Of a stretch of 64,000 bases of DNA, positions 18,755 to 27,452 are shown one piece after another; the stretch's first letter is position 1, and each line of letters opens with the position of its first letter. The notes beneath the pieces are model-generated. The model saw only the letters and a list, made by a program, of their open reading frames with translations, made no database searches and had not been told where the DNA came from. The position numbers were made by a program, and so were the translations under genes. This stretch comes from Streptomyces sp. SLBN-31. Lineage in GTDB: Bacteria; Actinomycetota; Actinomycetes; Streptomycetales; Streptomycetaceae. The DNA is taken from the NCBI RefSeq assembly GCF_006715395.1, contig NZ_VFNC01000002.1, forward strand, positions 310,001 through 374,000, in the 5' to 3' direction.

Positions 18755-19545
18755 CTACTCACGACGACGTCACTCCCCCGCCCGCCGAGGAAGAAGAGGC
18801 GACCCGGAGGCTCGAACCCGCCGACGCGCAGGACGCCACTCTCCACCTCGACCCCACCGACACCCGGCCCTCGAGCGATGGTCCCGTCGGCAGCGGGACC
18901 TCAGGCGGTGGTCCCGTCGACGCGGACGACGACTACAGCGCGACCGTGCTGGCCAGTCACTGGATCCAGCGGCCCGAACTCGACAGCACGCTCGTCGAGG
19001 AGCCCTCGGTGCCGGCGCCCCCGTCGCCGCGCCCTGACCGCGTCGACGGCACGGTGCTGCGGTTCGGCCCGGGCGTGACCGCCGCCATCGAGCTCCGCCA
19101 TCATCGGACACTCGCCACCGCGTCCCCGGCGCCGCCCTCGCCTCAGCCTCGTCGTCGGAGGCTGCGCAGGCACGCGCTGCCGACGCTGGTGGTGCTCGCC
19201 GTCCTCGCCTTGCTGCTCTGGCAGCGCTCGGCACCGTCCGTGCAGGTCAGCGAAGTTGCCGTCACCACACGGCCGACGGTTCTGGGATGCGACGGCACAG
19301 CGGACATCGTCGGCCTCGTGACCACCAACGGCCGTGCGGGCACGCTCTCCTATCGCTGGGTCCGCAGCGACGGCACCGCGTCCGGCGTGCTCCATGAGGT
19401 GATGGTCCGGGGCCAGAAGCACGCGCGCCTCCACCTGCGGTGGACCTACCGGGGCAAGGGCCACCGCACCGCACAGGCCGAACTGCGCATCCTCACCCCC
19501 ACCCACCGGGAGAGCACCGCACGCTTCACCTACCACTGTGCCTGA
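18751..19545 (+). CDS. Membrane-anchored partner of the kinase with Ig-like ectodomain
   Basis: 264 residues, translationally coupled to the kinase by a 4-bp overlap. The first ~140 residues are acidic, rich in Pro, Asp and Thr (many potential phosphorylation sites such as TRRLEP and LHLDPTDTR). A single membrane segment near 140-158 and a ~100-residue outer domain follow. That domain (VAVTTRPTVLGCDGTADIV, VTTNGRAGTLSYRW) repeats the strand pattern of the kinase ectodomain. A role as cytoplasmic kinase substrate linked to a shared extracellular signal is inferred. No database family is recognised. Confidence 0.72.
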   Translation: MTTHDDVTPPPAEEEEATRRLEPADAQDATLHLDPTDTRPSSDGPVGSGTSGGGPVDADDDYSATVLASHWIQRPELDSTLVEEPSVPAPPSPRPDRVDGTVLRFGPGVTAAIELRHHRTLATASPAPPSPQPRRRRLRRHALPTLVVLAVLALLLWQRSAPSVQVSEVAVTTRPTVLGCDGTADIVGLVTTNGRAGTLSYRWVRSDGTASGVLHEVMVRGQKHARLHLRWTYRGKGHRTAQAELRILTPTHRESTARFTYHCA

Positions 19546-19567
19546 ACGGACAGCCGCGCGGGCCGGG

Positions 19568-20803
19568 TCACCGGTTGCTCGCGTCGGCGGCGATGGCGGG
19601 AAGGATGGCGAGGGCGAGGACGCCACCGGTGAGGGCGAGAACGGGATATCCGGCGGCGGCCACGACGACGCCGGAGCTCAGACCGCCGGTGGCGCCGGCG
19701 ATGGCTATGGCGACGTCGACCGTGCCCTGGGTCTTTGCCCGGGTGGCCAGCGGTACGGCGTCGGTGATCATCGAGGTGCCGGAGACGAGGCCGAGGTTCC
19801 AGCCCAGCCCCAGCAGGGCGAGGGCCAGAGCGAGCACCGCGACGGAGTCCTCGGGCGCCGCGGCGGCCGTGATGCCGGCGGCAAGGAGGGTGAGACCGGA
19901 CGCTACGGCGACCGTCTTGGAGCCGTGGCGGTCGACGAGCCGGCCGGTCAGCGGTGAGGGAAGGTACATCGCGCCGACGTGGATGGCGATGACGAGGCCG
20001 GACGCCGCGGTGCCGTGGCCGTGGTCGTGCATGTGCACGGGGGTCATCGTCATGATCGCGACCATGACGAGCTGGGTGAGGATCATCGTCAGCGAGCCCG
20101 GTATCAGCCCTGGTCCGCCAGTCCCCGCCGGGGAGGCTTCCGTCGGCTGACGCAGGTCGAGGCTGCGGGCGAGCAGCAGCGGGTCCGGGCGCAGTCACAC
20201 GGTGAGGACGAGGGCGGCCAGCGCGTAGGCGACACCCGCGAGCAGGAACGGCCCGGCCAGGGCGGGGATGCCGAGATGGCGGGCCAGGCTGCCGGTGGGT
20301 GCGGCGAGGTTGGGGCCGACGACACCGCCGAGGGTGGTGGCGACCAGGACGGTGGAGACGGCGCGGGCGCGGTGGGCAGGGGCGGCGAGATCGGCTCCGG
20401 CATAGCGTGCCTGGAGGTTCGTGGCGGTTCCGGCGCCGTAGAGGAACAGGGCGATGAACAGCAGTACGGGGCTGTCGGCGACGGCGGCCGCGATGACGCC
20501 CGCGCTGCCGACGGCGCCGGTCAGGTATCCCGCGGCCAGTCCCGGTCTGCGGCCGCGGGCTTGCGAGATGCGGCCCACCGCGACGGCGGCGAGTGCCGAT
20601 CCGGCGGTGAACAGGGCGCTGGGCAGGCCCGCGAGGTCGGTGGAGCCGAGCATGTCCTGCGCGAGCAAGGCTCCTACGGTGACGCCGGCCGCGAGCCCCG
20701 CTCCGCTGAGGATCTGGCTGCTGACCAGGACGGCGAGGACGCGGCGCTGAGCCTCGGGCCGAGGGGCTGTACCGGCGGCGGCGTCCGCGGCGATGCTTGT
20801 CAC
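19568..20803 (-). pseudogene. MFS transporter interrupted by an in-frame TGA
   Basis: From a GTG at 20803 (GGGAGA upstream) the frame encodes an MFS N-terminal half (VLVSSQILSGAGLAAGVTVGALLAQ, GRISQARGRRPGLAAGY) and stops at a TGA on 20195-20197. The same frame continues with LRPDPLLLARSLDLRQ, the normal central loop, and then the C-terminal half to 19568 (GRLVDRHGSKTVAVASG). The expected residue at the stop is Trp (VWLRPDPL), so TGG to TGA is the simplest event. The full product would be ~411 residues, a complete 12-TM transporter. It could be a recent pseudogene, a sequencing error, or a readthrough case. Confidence 0.8.
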
Positions 20804-20823
20804 GGGTGGCTGTCTCCCTACGG

Positions 20824-21354
20824 CTACAGGACGTCGACGACGAGGTAGCCGTCGATACGGCGCAGGTGCTCGCTGTCGGGGTCGGGCGGGAGGGCGTGGC
20901 CGAGGCTGTCCGCGCGGACCTCGCTGATCCACTGGTCGTGCTGGTACTCGTGGTTGATCAGTACGGTCAGCAAGTGGGCGCCGACGATGGAGAGTTGGTC
21001 GGGGGCGCCGACTCGGCCGGCGGCGATGTCGCCGATGCGGGCGTGGACGCGTTCGGCGACGGTCTCGCGGAACTCGGTGAGCCGCTTGACGGTGGGCAGC
21101 GTGCCGCGGAACTTCTCCGGGTTCGCCGAGTCCATCAGGGCGTCCAGTTCCGGGTCGGGGCTGGGTTCGGCCGCGGTGAGGTTGCGGATCATGAAGTGGG
21201 CGACGTGGGCCTGGTGGCCCAGGTGCCAGCCGATGGCGCTGGAGTTCTCGTGCGGCCGCCAGGTCACCTCGTCAGGGGTGAGGTCCTTCCACAGGTCGTC
21301 GGTGTAGGCGCGGGCACGGTCATATTCGCGCAGCAAGGCGTCTATCTGGAGCAT
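20824..21354 (-). CDS. DinB-family metalloenzyme-fold protein
   Basis: 176 residues with the four-helix DinB/YfiT fold. HLGHQAHVAHF near residue 50 and HEYQHDQW near residue 140 carry the His triad that usually binds a divalent metal. Family members include thiol-S-transferases dependent on bacillithiol or mycothiol (the actinobacterial thiol) and proteins of unknown role. Start at the ATG on 21354. Its 5' end overlaps the end of the amine oxidase remnant by 13 bp. Confidence 0.85.
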   Translation of the reverse strand: MLQIDALLREYDRARAYTDDLWKDLTPDEVTWRPHENSSAIGWHLGHQAHVAHFMIRNLTAAEPSPDPELDALMDSANPEKFRGTLPTVKRLTEFRETVAERVHARIGDIAAGRVGAPDQLSIVGAHLLTVLINHEYQHDQWISEVRADSLGHALPPDPDSEHLRRIDGYLVVDVL

Positions 21355-22116
21355 GGGTTCGTCTCTTTCGTGGTCAGGGCGGCGGTCACCGCTCGCTCGG
21401 CGGCGGCGAGGGCGCCTTCGATGTGCCCGGCGTACTGGGTGGCCGTCTCGGTGGCGGCCCAGTGCAGCCCGCCCTCCAGTGCGGGTTGCCGGTAGAGGGG
21501 GTGTCCGAACAGGAAGTAGTCGGTCAGGTGGTGGACGGTGGGCGGCGCGGTCCATGGCTCGCCGCTCCAATTCTGTATGTGCAGTGTCTCGGGTTGCGCT
21601 GCGGCAGGGCCGAACAGCCGGGTCAGCTGAGCGGTCACCGCCTGCTCGAAGTCGGGGCCGACGGCCTGGGCCGGAGCGAACCCGAACAGGGCGGCGGGTC
21701 GGCCGCCGGGCCCGGACATGTCGTGCAGTTCCCTCAGTGGGCCGGTTCTGCTGACCGCCGCCCCCGCGAGCCCCGCGTCCCGCCAGAAGGGTGCCGGGTA
21801 GCGGGCGACGACCTTGGCGACCGTCCCCATCCACACCGGCGTCGTCCGGGCGAGGCGGGCCAGTCCGGGTGACATCTGTGAGCCGAAGTCGATGCGGGCG
21901 AGGGCCAGTGCGGGCGGTACGGCCACGACGACGTCCTCGGCGCACAGCACCGAGGACGGCGTACGGACCTCGAGTCCGCCGGCGGTGCGGCGGCTGATCG
22001 CGGTGACGGGAGCGTCCGGTCGTACGACGTCGGCGGGGAGATCGGCGGCGAGCGCGCGGGCGAGGGCGTCGGCTCCGGGTGCGAAGCGGTGGGCGGGGGT
22101 GTCGATCAGGTTGCCG
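21342..22116 (-). pseudogene. C-terminal part of a flavin amine oxidase
   Basis: The frame reads LPGNLIDTPAHRFAPGADALARALAADL, then AEDVVVAVPPALALARIDF and ends with EGGLHWAATETATQYAGHIEGALAAAERA. These are the substrate-domain and C-terminal FAD-contacting motifs of monoamine oxidase-type enzymes. The N-terminal Rossmann GxGxxG part and about 170 further residues are absent. Instead the frame runs directly into a truncated alcohol dehydrogenase gene at about 22105-22125, in a different frame. An internal ATG at 21950 would give only a fragment. It is interpreted as one side of a deletion junction. Confidence 0.75.
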
Positions 22117-22879
22117 GGCAGCCGTCCGCCAGAGGCTTGCTGCTGGAGGCTGTCGACAGGATCAGCCGTGCCCCACCCAGCCCTGCCAGCGCGGCTCCCG
22201 GGCTCTCACGCTCGGTGTCGAGGTAGTGCCGCGCGCCCAGCCCGTCGGCGAGCTTCCGCTTCTGCTCGCCCCGGCCGATCGCCACCGTCTCGAAGCCCAT
22301 GGCCGCGGCGAACTGCACCGCGAGGTGCCCCAGACCGCCGATCCCGAGGACGGCGACCAGGTCACCCGGCCCGGCACCGGAATGCCGTAGGGCGTTGAAG
22401 GTGGTGACGCCCGCGCAGCCGAAGGGCGCGGCCTGCGCCGCGGACAGGCCCTCCGGGATCCGGGCGAGCGCGGCGGCGGGCACCGTCATGGTGCTGGACC
22501 AGCCGCCGGGACAGGACATGCCCGGGATCTTCCGCTGCGGGCAATGGACGACATCGCCGGTACGGCAGGCAGGGCAGTGTCCGCAGCTGCCGCCGAACCA
22601 TCCGACGGCCACTCGCTCCCCGACCTCCCATCCCTGCACCTGAGGGCCCAGCTCGGCGATCACCCCGGCGACCTCGTGGCCCGGCGTGACCGGAAAACCG
22701 GTCGCCGGTGCGGGATTGCGGACGGTACCGATGTCGGCGCCGCAGATGCCGGTCGCCTCGACATCGATACGCACCTCCCCGGTCCCCGGTGCCCGCTCCC
22801 GCACAGGAACGACCCGCAAGACAGCCCCAGGCCCCGTGACTTGTGCGGCCCTGTGAACCTGATGAGCGTCTGGGGACAC
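22106..22879 (-). pseudogene. Zinc alcohol dehydrogenase, C-terminally truncated
   Basis: From a GTG at 22879 preceded by GGAGGGAATTC. The N-terminal GroES-like domain has GICGADIGTV and PVTPGHEVAGVI for the catalytic zinc, and CGHCPACRTGDVVHC for the structural zinc. The Rossmann nucleotide site is VLGIGGLGHLAVQ. After LILSTASSS the sequence leaves the family and stops at 22106, so about 75 of ~345 residues, including the C-terminal substrate-domain return, are lost. The break coincides with the amine oxidase remnant. The divergent LysR gene may have controlled it when it was intact. Confidence 0.78.
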
Positions 22880-23012
22880 GAATTCCCTCCACTGAATTGG
22901 CCGGCGCACCGGAAAAAGGAAGCGGATATCCACGGAAATACCAGCGCGTGGTTCGTCTGAACGGTAGAGCCTCCCGGGCGGACCCGGTAGAGGATCTTGG
23001 TGAATGAGGGTA

Positions 23013-23030
23013 TAAAGAGCGGCTATAGCC
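23013..23030. promoter_or_regulatory. Palindromic LysR-type site before the LysR gene
   Basis: ATA-N9-TAT spanning TATAAAGAGCGGCTATA, and within it the perfect 10-bp palindrome GGCTATAGCC (23021-23030), lie just upstream of the AGGAGGTGA ribosome site of the LysR gene. This A/T-rich dyad is a plausible autoregulatory operator for the divergent LysR/ADH promoter region. Confidence 0.4.
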
Positions 23031-23044
23031 AGGAGGTGAGCGTC

Positions 23045-23935
23045 ATGAACGTCGAGGGTCTGCGCTACGCCCGTGCCGTGTCCACCACGAAGTCGTTCAG
23101 CGCGGCCGCCCGAGCGTACGGCGTCACGCAGCCCGCCCTGTCCAACGGCATCGCGCGGCTGGAGAAGGAGCTCGGGGTGACACTGTTCGAGCGCTCACCA
23201 CGCGGGGTCCGGCCGACCGCGGACGGCACCAGGATCCTGCCCATGATCGTCCAGGCCCTCGACGCCCTGGACGCGATCGTCGCCGAGGCCAGACGGCTGA
23301 CCCATCCGGCACCGGACACGATCCGCATGGGTGTCTCCCCGTTGATCGGGGCCGATCTCGTCGCCCGGGCCTTCGACGCCGCCCGCCACCTGGACCGCCC
23401 CCGCGACCTGGTCCTGCGGGAGGCCGATCTCACACACCTTCGCAAGGACCTGCGGGCCGGACTCCTGGACATCCTCCTCGTGCCGGCCGTGCAGGCCATG
23501 CCCACCTTCCGCCGCCGCGTCATCGCCCGCGAACCGGTCGTCGTGATCGACCCGGCCGACTCCCGGACCCGGAGCGCGGTCGAGCTGCGGGCCGCGGCCG
23601 ACGCCGCCTACATCCTCGTACCGGACAGCTGCGGACTGACCACCTTCACCACCGAACTCTTCCGCAGCCACGACCTGGCGCTGCGCACCTACCCCGGCGA
23701 GGCCTCCAACTACCGTGTGCTGGACGAGTGGGCGCGCATGGGCGTCGGCGCCGCGCTGCTGCCCCAGTCCAAGATCACACACGACCACGGCAGCTACCGT
23801 TCCCTCATCCAGGCCGGCACTCCCGTGGAGATCGCCTATGAAGCCGTCTGGGACAATGACACACCGCTCGCGGCCGACCTGGAGGACTTCGTCGCGGCAC
23901 TCACGCGGCAAGCCGACGGGGACGTCAGTGATTGA
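23045..23935 (+). CDS. LysR-family transcriptional regulator
   Basis: 296 residues. The ATG at 23045 is chosen because AGGAGGTGA sits directly before it and MNVEGLRYARAV is the normal LysR N-terminus. HTH: SFSAAARAYGVTQPALSNGIARLEKELGVTLFER. The effector domain from ~90 is a periplasmic-binding fold with MGVSPLIGADLV and a GVGAALLPQSKI motif near 245. It is divergent from the truncated alcohol dehydrogenase, its presumed former target, so the regulator may now be orphaned or control genes elsewhere. Confidence 0.9.
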   Translation: MNVEGLRYARAVSTTKSFSAAARAYGVTQPALSNGIARLEKELGVTLFERSPRGVRPTADGTRILPMIVQALDALDAIVAEARRLTHPAPDTIRMGVSPLIGADLVARAFDAARHLDRPRDLVLREADLTHLRKDLRAGLLDILLVPAVQAMPTFRRRVIAREPVVVIDPADSRTRSAVELRAAADAAYILVPDSCGLTTFTTELFRSHDLALRTYPGEASNYRVLDEWARMGVGAALLPQSKITHDHGSYRSLIQAGTPVEIAYEAVWDNDTPLAADLEDFVAALTRQADGDVSD

Positions 23936-24075
23936 CAGAGATTATGGCTCCCCGGCCCCTGCTCCGTCATGGGACCGGTCCACCGGAATTCGCGCGGGCG
24001 ATATGGTGTCTCTCCAAATCATTCCGGTAACCGCCCCGAGCGGTTGACAGTGCGGTCCGAGAGAGGCACAGCGAG

Positions 24076-24774
24076 ATGAGGAGCGAGGACGTCGCCGTAC
24101 TCGACGATCCGGTGGGCGAGTCCTTGCGGGGCCACCACGCTGCCCTCGGCCGTCGAATCGGCCGGGCCGACACCTACGTGCCAGGAGTCGCGACCTTCTC
24201 CGCGGTGCCCACTGTCCCGGATGCGACGGACTGGGCCGACCTCGCCCGGCTCCTCGGCCGAAACGGGTTCGCCGACATGTTCAGCTCCCAGGCCACCCCG
24301 CCACCGGACTGGGAGCCGGCCTTCGCCCTGGACGGCCGACAGATGATCTGGTCCGGTGACCACCCGGCCCAGCCCCGAGCCGCGAGCGCCGACGTGATCG
24401 AGCTGACCGCGACCGACGTGCCCGAGATGCTCGACCTCGCCGGGCGAACGCAGCCCGGCCCGTTCTGGCCGCGCACCCGCGAACTCGGCACCTACCTCGG
24501 CATCCGCACGGGCGGCAGGCTGGTGGCCATGGCGGGCGAACGGCTCCGCCCTCCGGGATGGACCGAGATCAGTGCCGTGTGCACGGCACCCGAGGCGCGA
24601 GGGCGCGGCCACGCCGCCCGCCTGGTGAGCGCACTCATGGCGGGCATCCTCGCCCGCGGGGAACGTCCCTTCCTCCACGTCGCCGAGACGAACACTGCCG
24701 CGATCGCACTCTACGAACTCCTCGGCCTCGAAAGCCGCACGCGCGTGACCTTTCGGGGATTCCGGACGCCTTGA
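24076..24774 (+). CDS. GNAT acetyltransferase (FR47-like)
   Basis: 232 residues. The N-terminal ~110 residues are poorly conserved. The C-terminal FR47-like GNAT core shows YLGIRTGGRLVAMAGERLRPPGWTEISAV, the acetyl-CoA loop APEARGRGHAARLV near residue 175 and a C-terminal FLHVAETNTAAIALYELLGLESR. Start ATG at 24076. The physiological acceptor is unknown. It stands alone, followed by a strong hairpin. Confidence 0.85.
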   Translation: MRSEDVAVLDDPVGESLRGHHAALGRRIGRADTYVPGVATFSAVPTVPDATDWADLARLLGRNGFADMFSSQATPPPDWEPAFALDGRQMIWSGDHPAQPRAASADVIELTATDVPEMLDLAGRTQPGPFWPRTRELGTYLGIRTGGRLVAMAGERLRPPGWTEISAVCTAPEARGRGHAARLVSALMAGILARGERPFLHVAETNTAAIALYELLGLESRTRVTFRGFRTP

Positions 24775-24790
24775 GCCGTGAAGGCACGAA

Positions 24791-24833
24791 GCACCTCTCC
24801 GGGACGGCGATGGGTTGCGGCCCGGAGAGGTGC
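24791..24833. terminator. Bidirectional hairpin terminator
   Basis: GCACCTCTCCGGG and its exact complement CCCGGAGAGGTGC form a 13-bp stem with a 17-nt loop between the 3' end of the GNAT gene and the convergent DUF4142 gene. Confidence 0.75.
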
Positions 24834-24914
24834 CGTTCAGCGAGGCGGCCCTGCTGGGCACCGGCACGACGGCCTGGCGGGCATGGGTGTCCCGACCCGC
24901 GACCTCACCTCACC

Positions 24915-25622
24915 TCACCTCACCGAGGGACTCCGAGAGGCCGTGCTGTGAGCGGGCGGGGTGAGGACGACCTGCGGCTGACCCGCAACCGGGGGCGGCG
25001 GGGTCTGGGGTGCGGTGGTCTCCAGGGACAGGACCTGGTCGAAGTCGACCACGCCGGTCTTCTCCGCGACCGAGATGTGATCCATAACCGTCTGGTTCGC
25101 CAGGTCGGCCAGGGCACGGACCAGCGAATTCCTCGTGGTGGTGCGAACGCTCGCGATCGTGGCGAGCATCTGGCCGTTGGTCGCGCGCAGGATCGTGGCC
25201 ATGTCGGTGTCGAACTGCTTGCCGCTGTCCCCGTTCAGCCGGGTCACGAAGCTCTGCTGCTGCGGCGACGGCTGGTTGGGCAGGGTGATGTTCAACTGAA
25301 CGGCGGCCTTGCGGTCGGCCGCGTCCAACGTGGCGTCCCCGTCGATCACATGCGCACCGGCCGTCCTGACCGTCTTCGTCGTGCCCTTCTTCAGCGCCAG
25401 CTGACCGACGGGGTACTCCCACAGGCCGGCCGCGCGTACCTTGATGACGAAATCCCGGTCGGCTTGGGTCAGCGGCCCGGTCGACGGGTGCGCGATGACC
25501 AGTTCCGGTTCGCCGCTGACCCTCTGGACTCCGAGCATGCTGGGGTAGAGCAGCGACCCCAGGGTGGTGACGAGCGCACCACCCACGAACAGGGTTCCCG
25601 CCGCTTTCCGTGAAACGAGCAC
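24915..25622 (-). CDS. DUF4142 secreted/membrane-anchored protein
   Basis: 235 residues from a GTG at 25622 preceded by AGGAGAGA. An N-terminal hydrophobic segment (TLFVGGALVTTLGSLLYP) acts as signal or anchor. The DUF4142 helical domain covers about 50-195: DRDFVIKVRAAGLWEYPVGQLALKK, VRTAGAHVIDGDATLD and an LVRALADLANQTVMDHI C-terminal helix. A Pro/Thr-rich tail follows. DUF4142 proteins resemble ferritin-like four-helix bundles and are found in stress contexts, without proven activity. Three tandem dyads lie 170-240 bp upstream. The last codons carry a short ACCTC tandem repeat. Confidence 0.85.
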   Translation of the reverse strand: MLVSRKAAGTLFVGGALVTTLGSLLYPSMLGVQRVSGEPELVIAHPSTGPLTQADRDFVIKVRAAGLWEYPVGQLALKKGTTKTVRTAGAHVIDGDATLDAADRKAAVQLNITLPNQPSPQQQSFVTRLNGDSGKQFDTDMATILRATNGQMLATIASVRTTTRNSLVRALADLANQTVMDHISVAEKTGVVDFDQVLSLETTAPQTPPPPVAGQPQVVLTPPAHSTASRSPSVR

Positions 25623-25792
25623 CGTCTCTCCTGCTTCCGATTCGGAACCCGCACGCCCAGGGATACGGATGCCGAGACCCAGAAAACCTTTTGGGCTCGT
25701 AATGAGTTCGTCAAGCCGATGAGTCTGTCCGCCCCATGGGCTCGGCCCGGCTCTGCGCGGGCGCCGTGAGCGACCCAACTACCGACGAAAAA

Positions 25793-25859
25793 AGGGCCGT
25801 TGGTCCCTCTCGGCAGAGCCCCGCAGGGACTGTTCGGCCCTATCGGGACCGGGGGTCCC
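25793..25859. promoter_or_regulatory. Three tandem GGGAC/GGCCC dyads
   Basis: Three inverted repeats in 67 bp: AGGGCC-GTTG-GTCCCT (25793-25808), AGGGAC-N5-GGCCCT (25825-25841) and the perfect GGGACC-GGG-GGTCCC (25845-25859). The half-sites resemble the GGGAC/GGCCC boxes of DevR/DosR-type (OsdR in Streptomyces) hypoxia and stress regulators. The group lies in the 329-bp gap upstream of the DUF4142 gene, the only gene reading away from it, since the Mrr-like gene ends here. Identity of the binding protein is inferred. Confidence 0.5.
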
Positions 25860-25951
25860 AGCCTCGATCATGGTGGCGACGGCCGGGAAGGGCCGGGACC
25901 AGACCCGCACTTCTGGCGCTTCCCGGCTCGTCGGCGTACATGTCGATCGCT

Positions 25952-26527
25952 TCAGCGGTCCGGCCGTAGCTTGTGATGGGTTCCCGCCCGACTGATGTCC
26001 AGTTCGAGCAGCTTGCTCAGTGGTGTTCCGCTGTGCCAGAAGCCGAGCAGGTCGACGTCGATCAACGTCAGCCGGTGGCGTGCCGCGAACGCACGAGCGT
26101 GCCGGGTGAACACGCAGGAGGCGACGAAGAGCGCGACATCCGCGCCGTGCTCACTGCGGGCGGTGCCGTTGAACTTCTGCAGGTCCGGGCTGCCGACCGT
26201 GCGGTGCTTGGCGTAGCGCTTGCACTGCACGACGAGTTTGCGGCCATCCGGCAGGAAACCGATCGCATCGGCGCCCAAGTCCGCGCGGCCGCCAACGCGT
26301 TGCACCCCAGTGCAGCCGTCCCGGCGGCACAGCTCCGCCACGTACTCCTCGAACTCGCGGTCCCCCATCGCCCACACCACATCCAAGGACCGGCGAGCCT
26401 GCGACCGCGCCTCCTGCGCCAGCCGCATCCGCTCCGCCCGCGACTCGCGCCGCCCCGCTCGCACCAGCCCCACCACGACCGTGACCAGCACAACGAGTCC
26501 TAATGCCAGCAGCGCAGTCGTTCCCAT
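25952..26527 (-). CDS. Membrane-anchored Mrr-like restriction endonuclease domain protein
   Basis: 191 residues from the ATG at 26527 (GGGAGGACTGG upstream). One N-terminal membrane helix (TTALLALGLVVLVTVVVGLV) is followed by a basic linker and an Mrr_cat PD-(D/E)xK domain: WAMGDREFEEYVAELCRRDG, GGRADLGADAIGF and LVVQCKRYAKHRTVGSPDLQKF. The catalytic D-x(n)-QxK residues are present. Such single-TM Mrr proteins are widespread in Streptomyces. They are thought to cleave foreign or modified DNA, possibly at the membrane during uptake. No methylase or other restriction gene is adjacent. Confidence 0.85.
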   Translation of the reverse strand: MGTTALLALGLVVLVTVVVGLVRAGRRESRAERMRLAQEARSQARRSLDVVWAMGDREFEEYVAELCRRDGCTGVQRVGGRADLGADAIGFLPDGRKLVVQCKRYAKHRTVGSPDLQKFNGTARSEHGADVALFVASCVFTRHARAFAARHRLTLIDVDLLGFWHSGTPLSKLLELDISRAGTHHKLRPDR

Positions 26528-26662
26528 GACCAGTCCTCCCCCAGCCGATGACCTCGCATCAGTTCTTGCTCCCCGTCCGGCGGTCGCTTTACCCACGCGG
26601 TCGGCGCACCGAGCGGCAGACCAGTGGTCCTGGCGGCTCGTATGCCGCGGCCCGGTCCCGCG

Positions 26663-27409
26663 TCAGAGGGTGGGGCGGGCGCCCGGGGTGTGGCCGAAGG
26701 TGCGGCGGAAGACGTCGATGAAGGTGCTGGCGGAGGACCAGCCGCATCGGTGGGCGACGGTGGTGACGGGGGTGCCGTCGGCCAGGAGGACAAGGGCGTG
26801 GTGGAGCCTGATCTGGGTGCGCCATCGGGGGTAGGTGAGGCCGAGGTCGTCACGTAGGCGGCGGGAGAGGGTGCGGGCGCCGGCCCCGAGTTGGCGGCCG
26901 AGGTCGTCGAGGGATCGGTTGTCGGCCGGGGCGGCGCGCAGGACGTCGTGCAGTTTCCGGAGCAGAGGGTCCGTGGGGGTCGGCAGGTGCAGTGGCTGCT
27001 CGGCGGAGAGTGCGAGCTGGTCGAGCATGACGGCGCGCAGGCGGTGGCGGGGCGGGCTGTCGTCGTCGGGGTCGCGGGTGTAGGTGACGAGGAGTTCGCG
27101 CAGGAGGGGGCTGACGGCGAGGACTGCCGGTCTGTCGAGCCCGAGGGGGTTGTCGGCGGTGGGCAGACCGACGAGGTGGAGGTCCAGTTCGCCGTGGGCC
27201 TGGTATCGGTGGACGGTACCGGCCGGGATCCAGAGCGCGCGGGTGGCGGGGGCGACCCAGGAGCCGGCGTCGGTGGTCACCGCGATGGTGCCCCGGCTGG
27301 CATAGGCGATCTGATGGTCGTCGTGACGATGCGCGTCGATCTCGCCGCCGGAGGCAAGGCGTTGGGTCCGGGTCGGCGCAACAGGTTCGTGGCGGTTTTC
27401 CTGCATCAT
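26663..27409 (-). CDS. AraC-family regulator
   Basis: 248 residues. An N-terminal cupin (IDAHRHDDHQIAYASRGTIAV, WIPAGTVHRYQAHGE) senses a ligand. The C-terminal double HTH is RSLDDLGRQLGAGARTLSRRLRDDLGLTYPRWRTQIRLHHAL and TPVTTVAHRCGWSSASTFIDVFRRTFGHTPG. Two adjacent ATGs (27409, 27406) can start it, neither with a clear ribosome site. It is divergent from the Fsr-like transporter with a gap of only 20-43 bp, so it very likely controls that gene, as is typical for AraC/Fsr pairs. Confidence 0.9.
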   Translation of the reverse strand: MMQENRHEPVAPTRTQRLASGGEIDAHRHDDHQIAYASRGTIAVTTDAGSWVAPATRALWIPAGTVHRYQAHGELDLHLVGLPTADNPLGLDRPAVLAVSPLLRELLVTYTRDPDDDSPPRHRLRAVMLDQLALSAEQPLHLPTPTDPLLRKLHDVLRAAPADNRSLDDLGRQLGAGARTLSRRLRDDLGLTYPRWRTQIRLHHALVLLADGTPVTTVAHRCGWSSASTFIDVFRRTFGHTPGARPTL

Positions 27410-27435
27410 CTGTCAATTTATCGAAAGCGTGACAG
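27410..27435. promoter_or_regulatory. Inverted repeat in the AraC/MFS divergent gap
   Basis: CTGTCA-N14-TGACAG occupies nearly the whole gap and touches the AraC start codon. The centre is A/T-rich. It is a likely shared operator, though AraC proteins usually prefer direct repeats. Confidence 0.45.
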
Positions 27436-27452
27436 CGGGTGCTCCTTCCAGC

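Noticed and set aside
24900..24924. Short ACCTC tandem repeat at the DUF4142 3' end
   Set aside because: Only about four copies, inside the last codons of a gene. No sign of a repeat array or phase-variation system.
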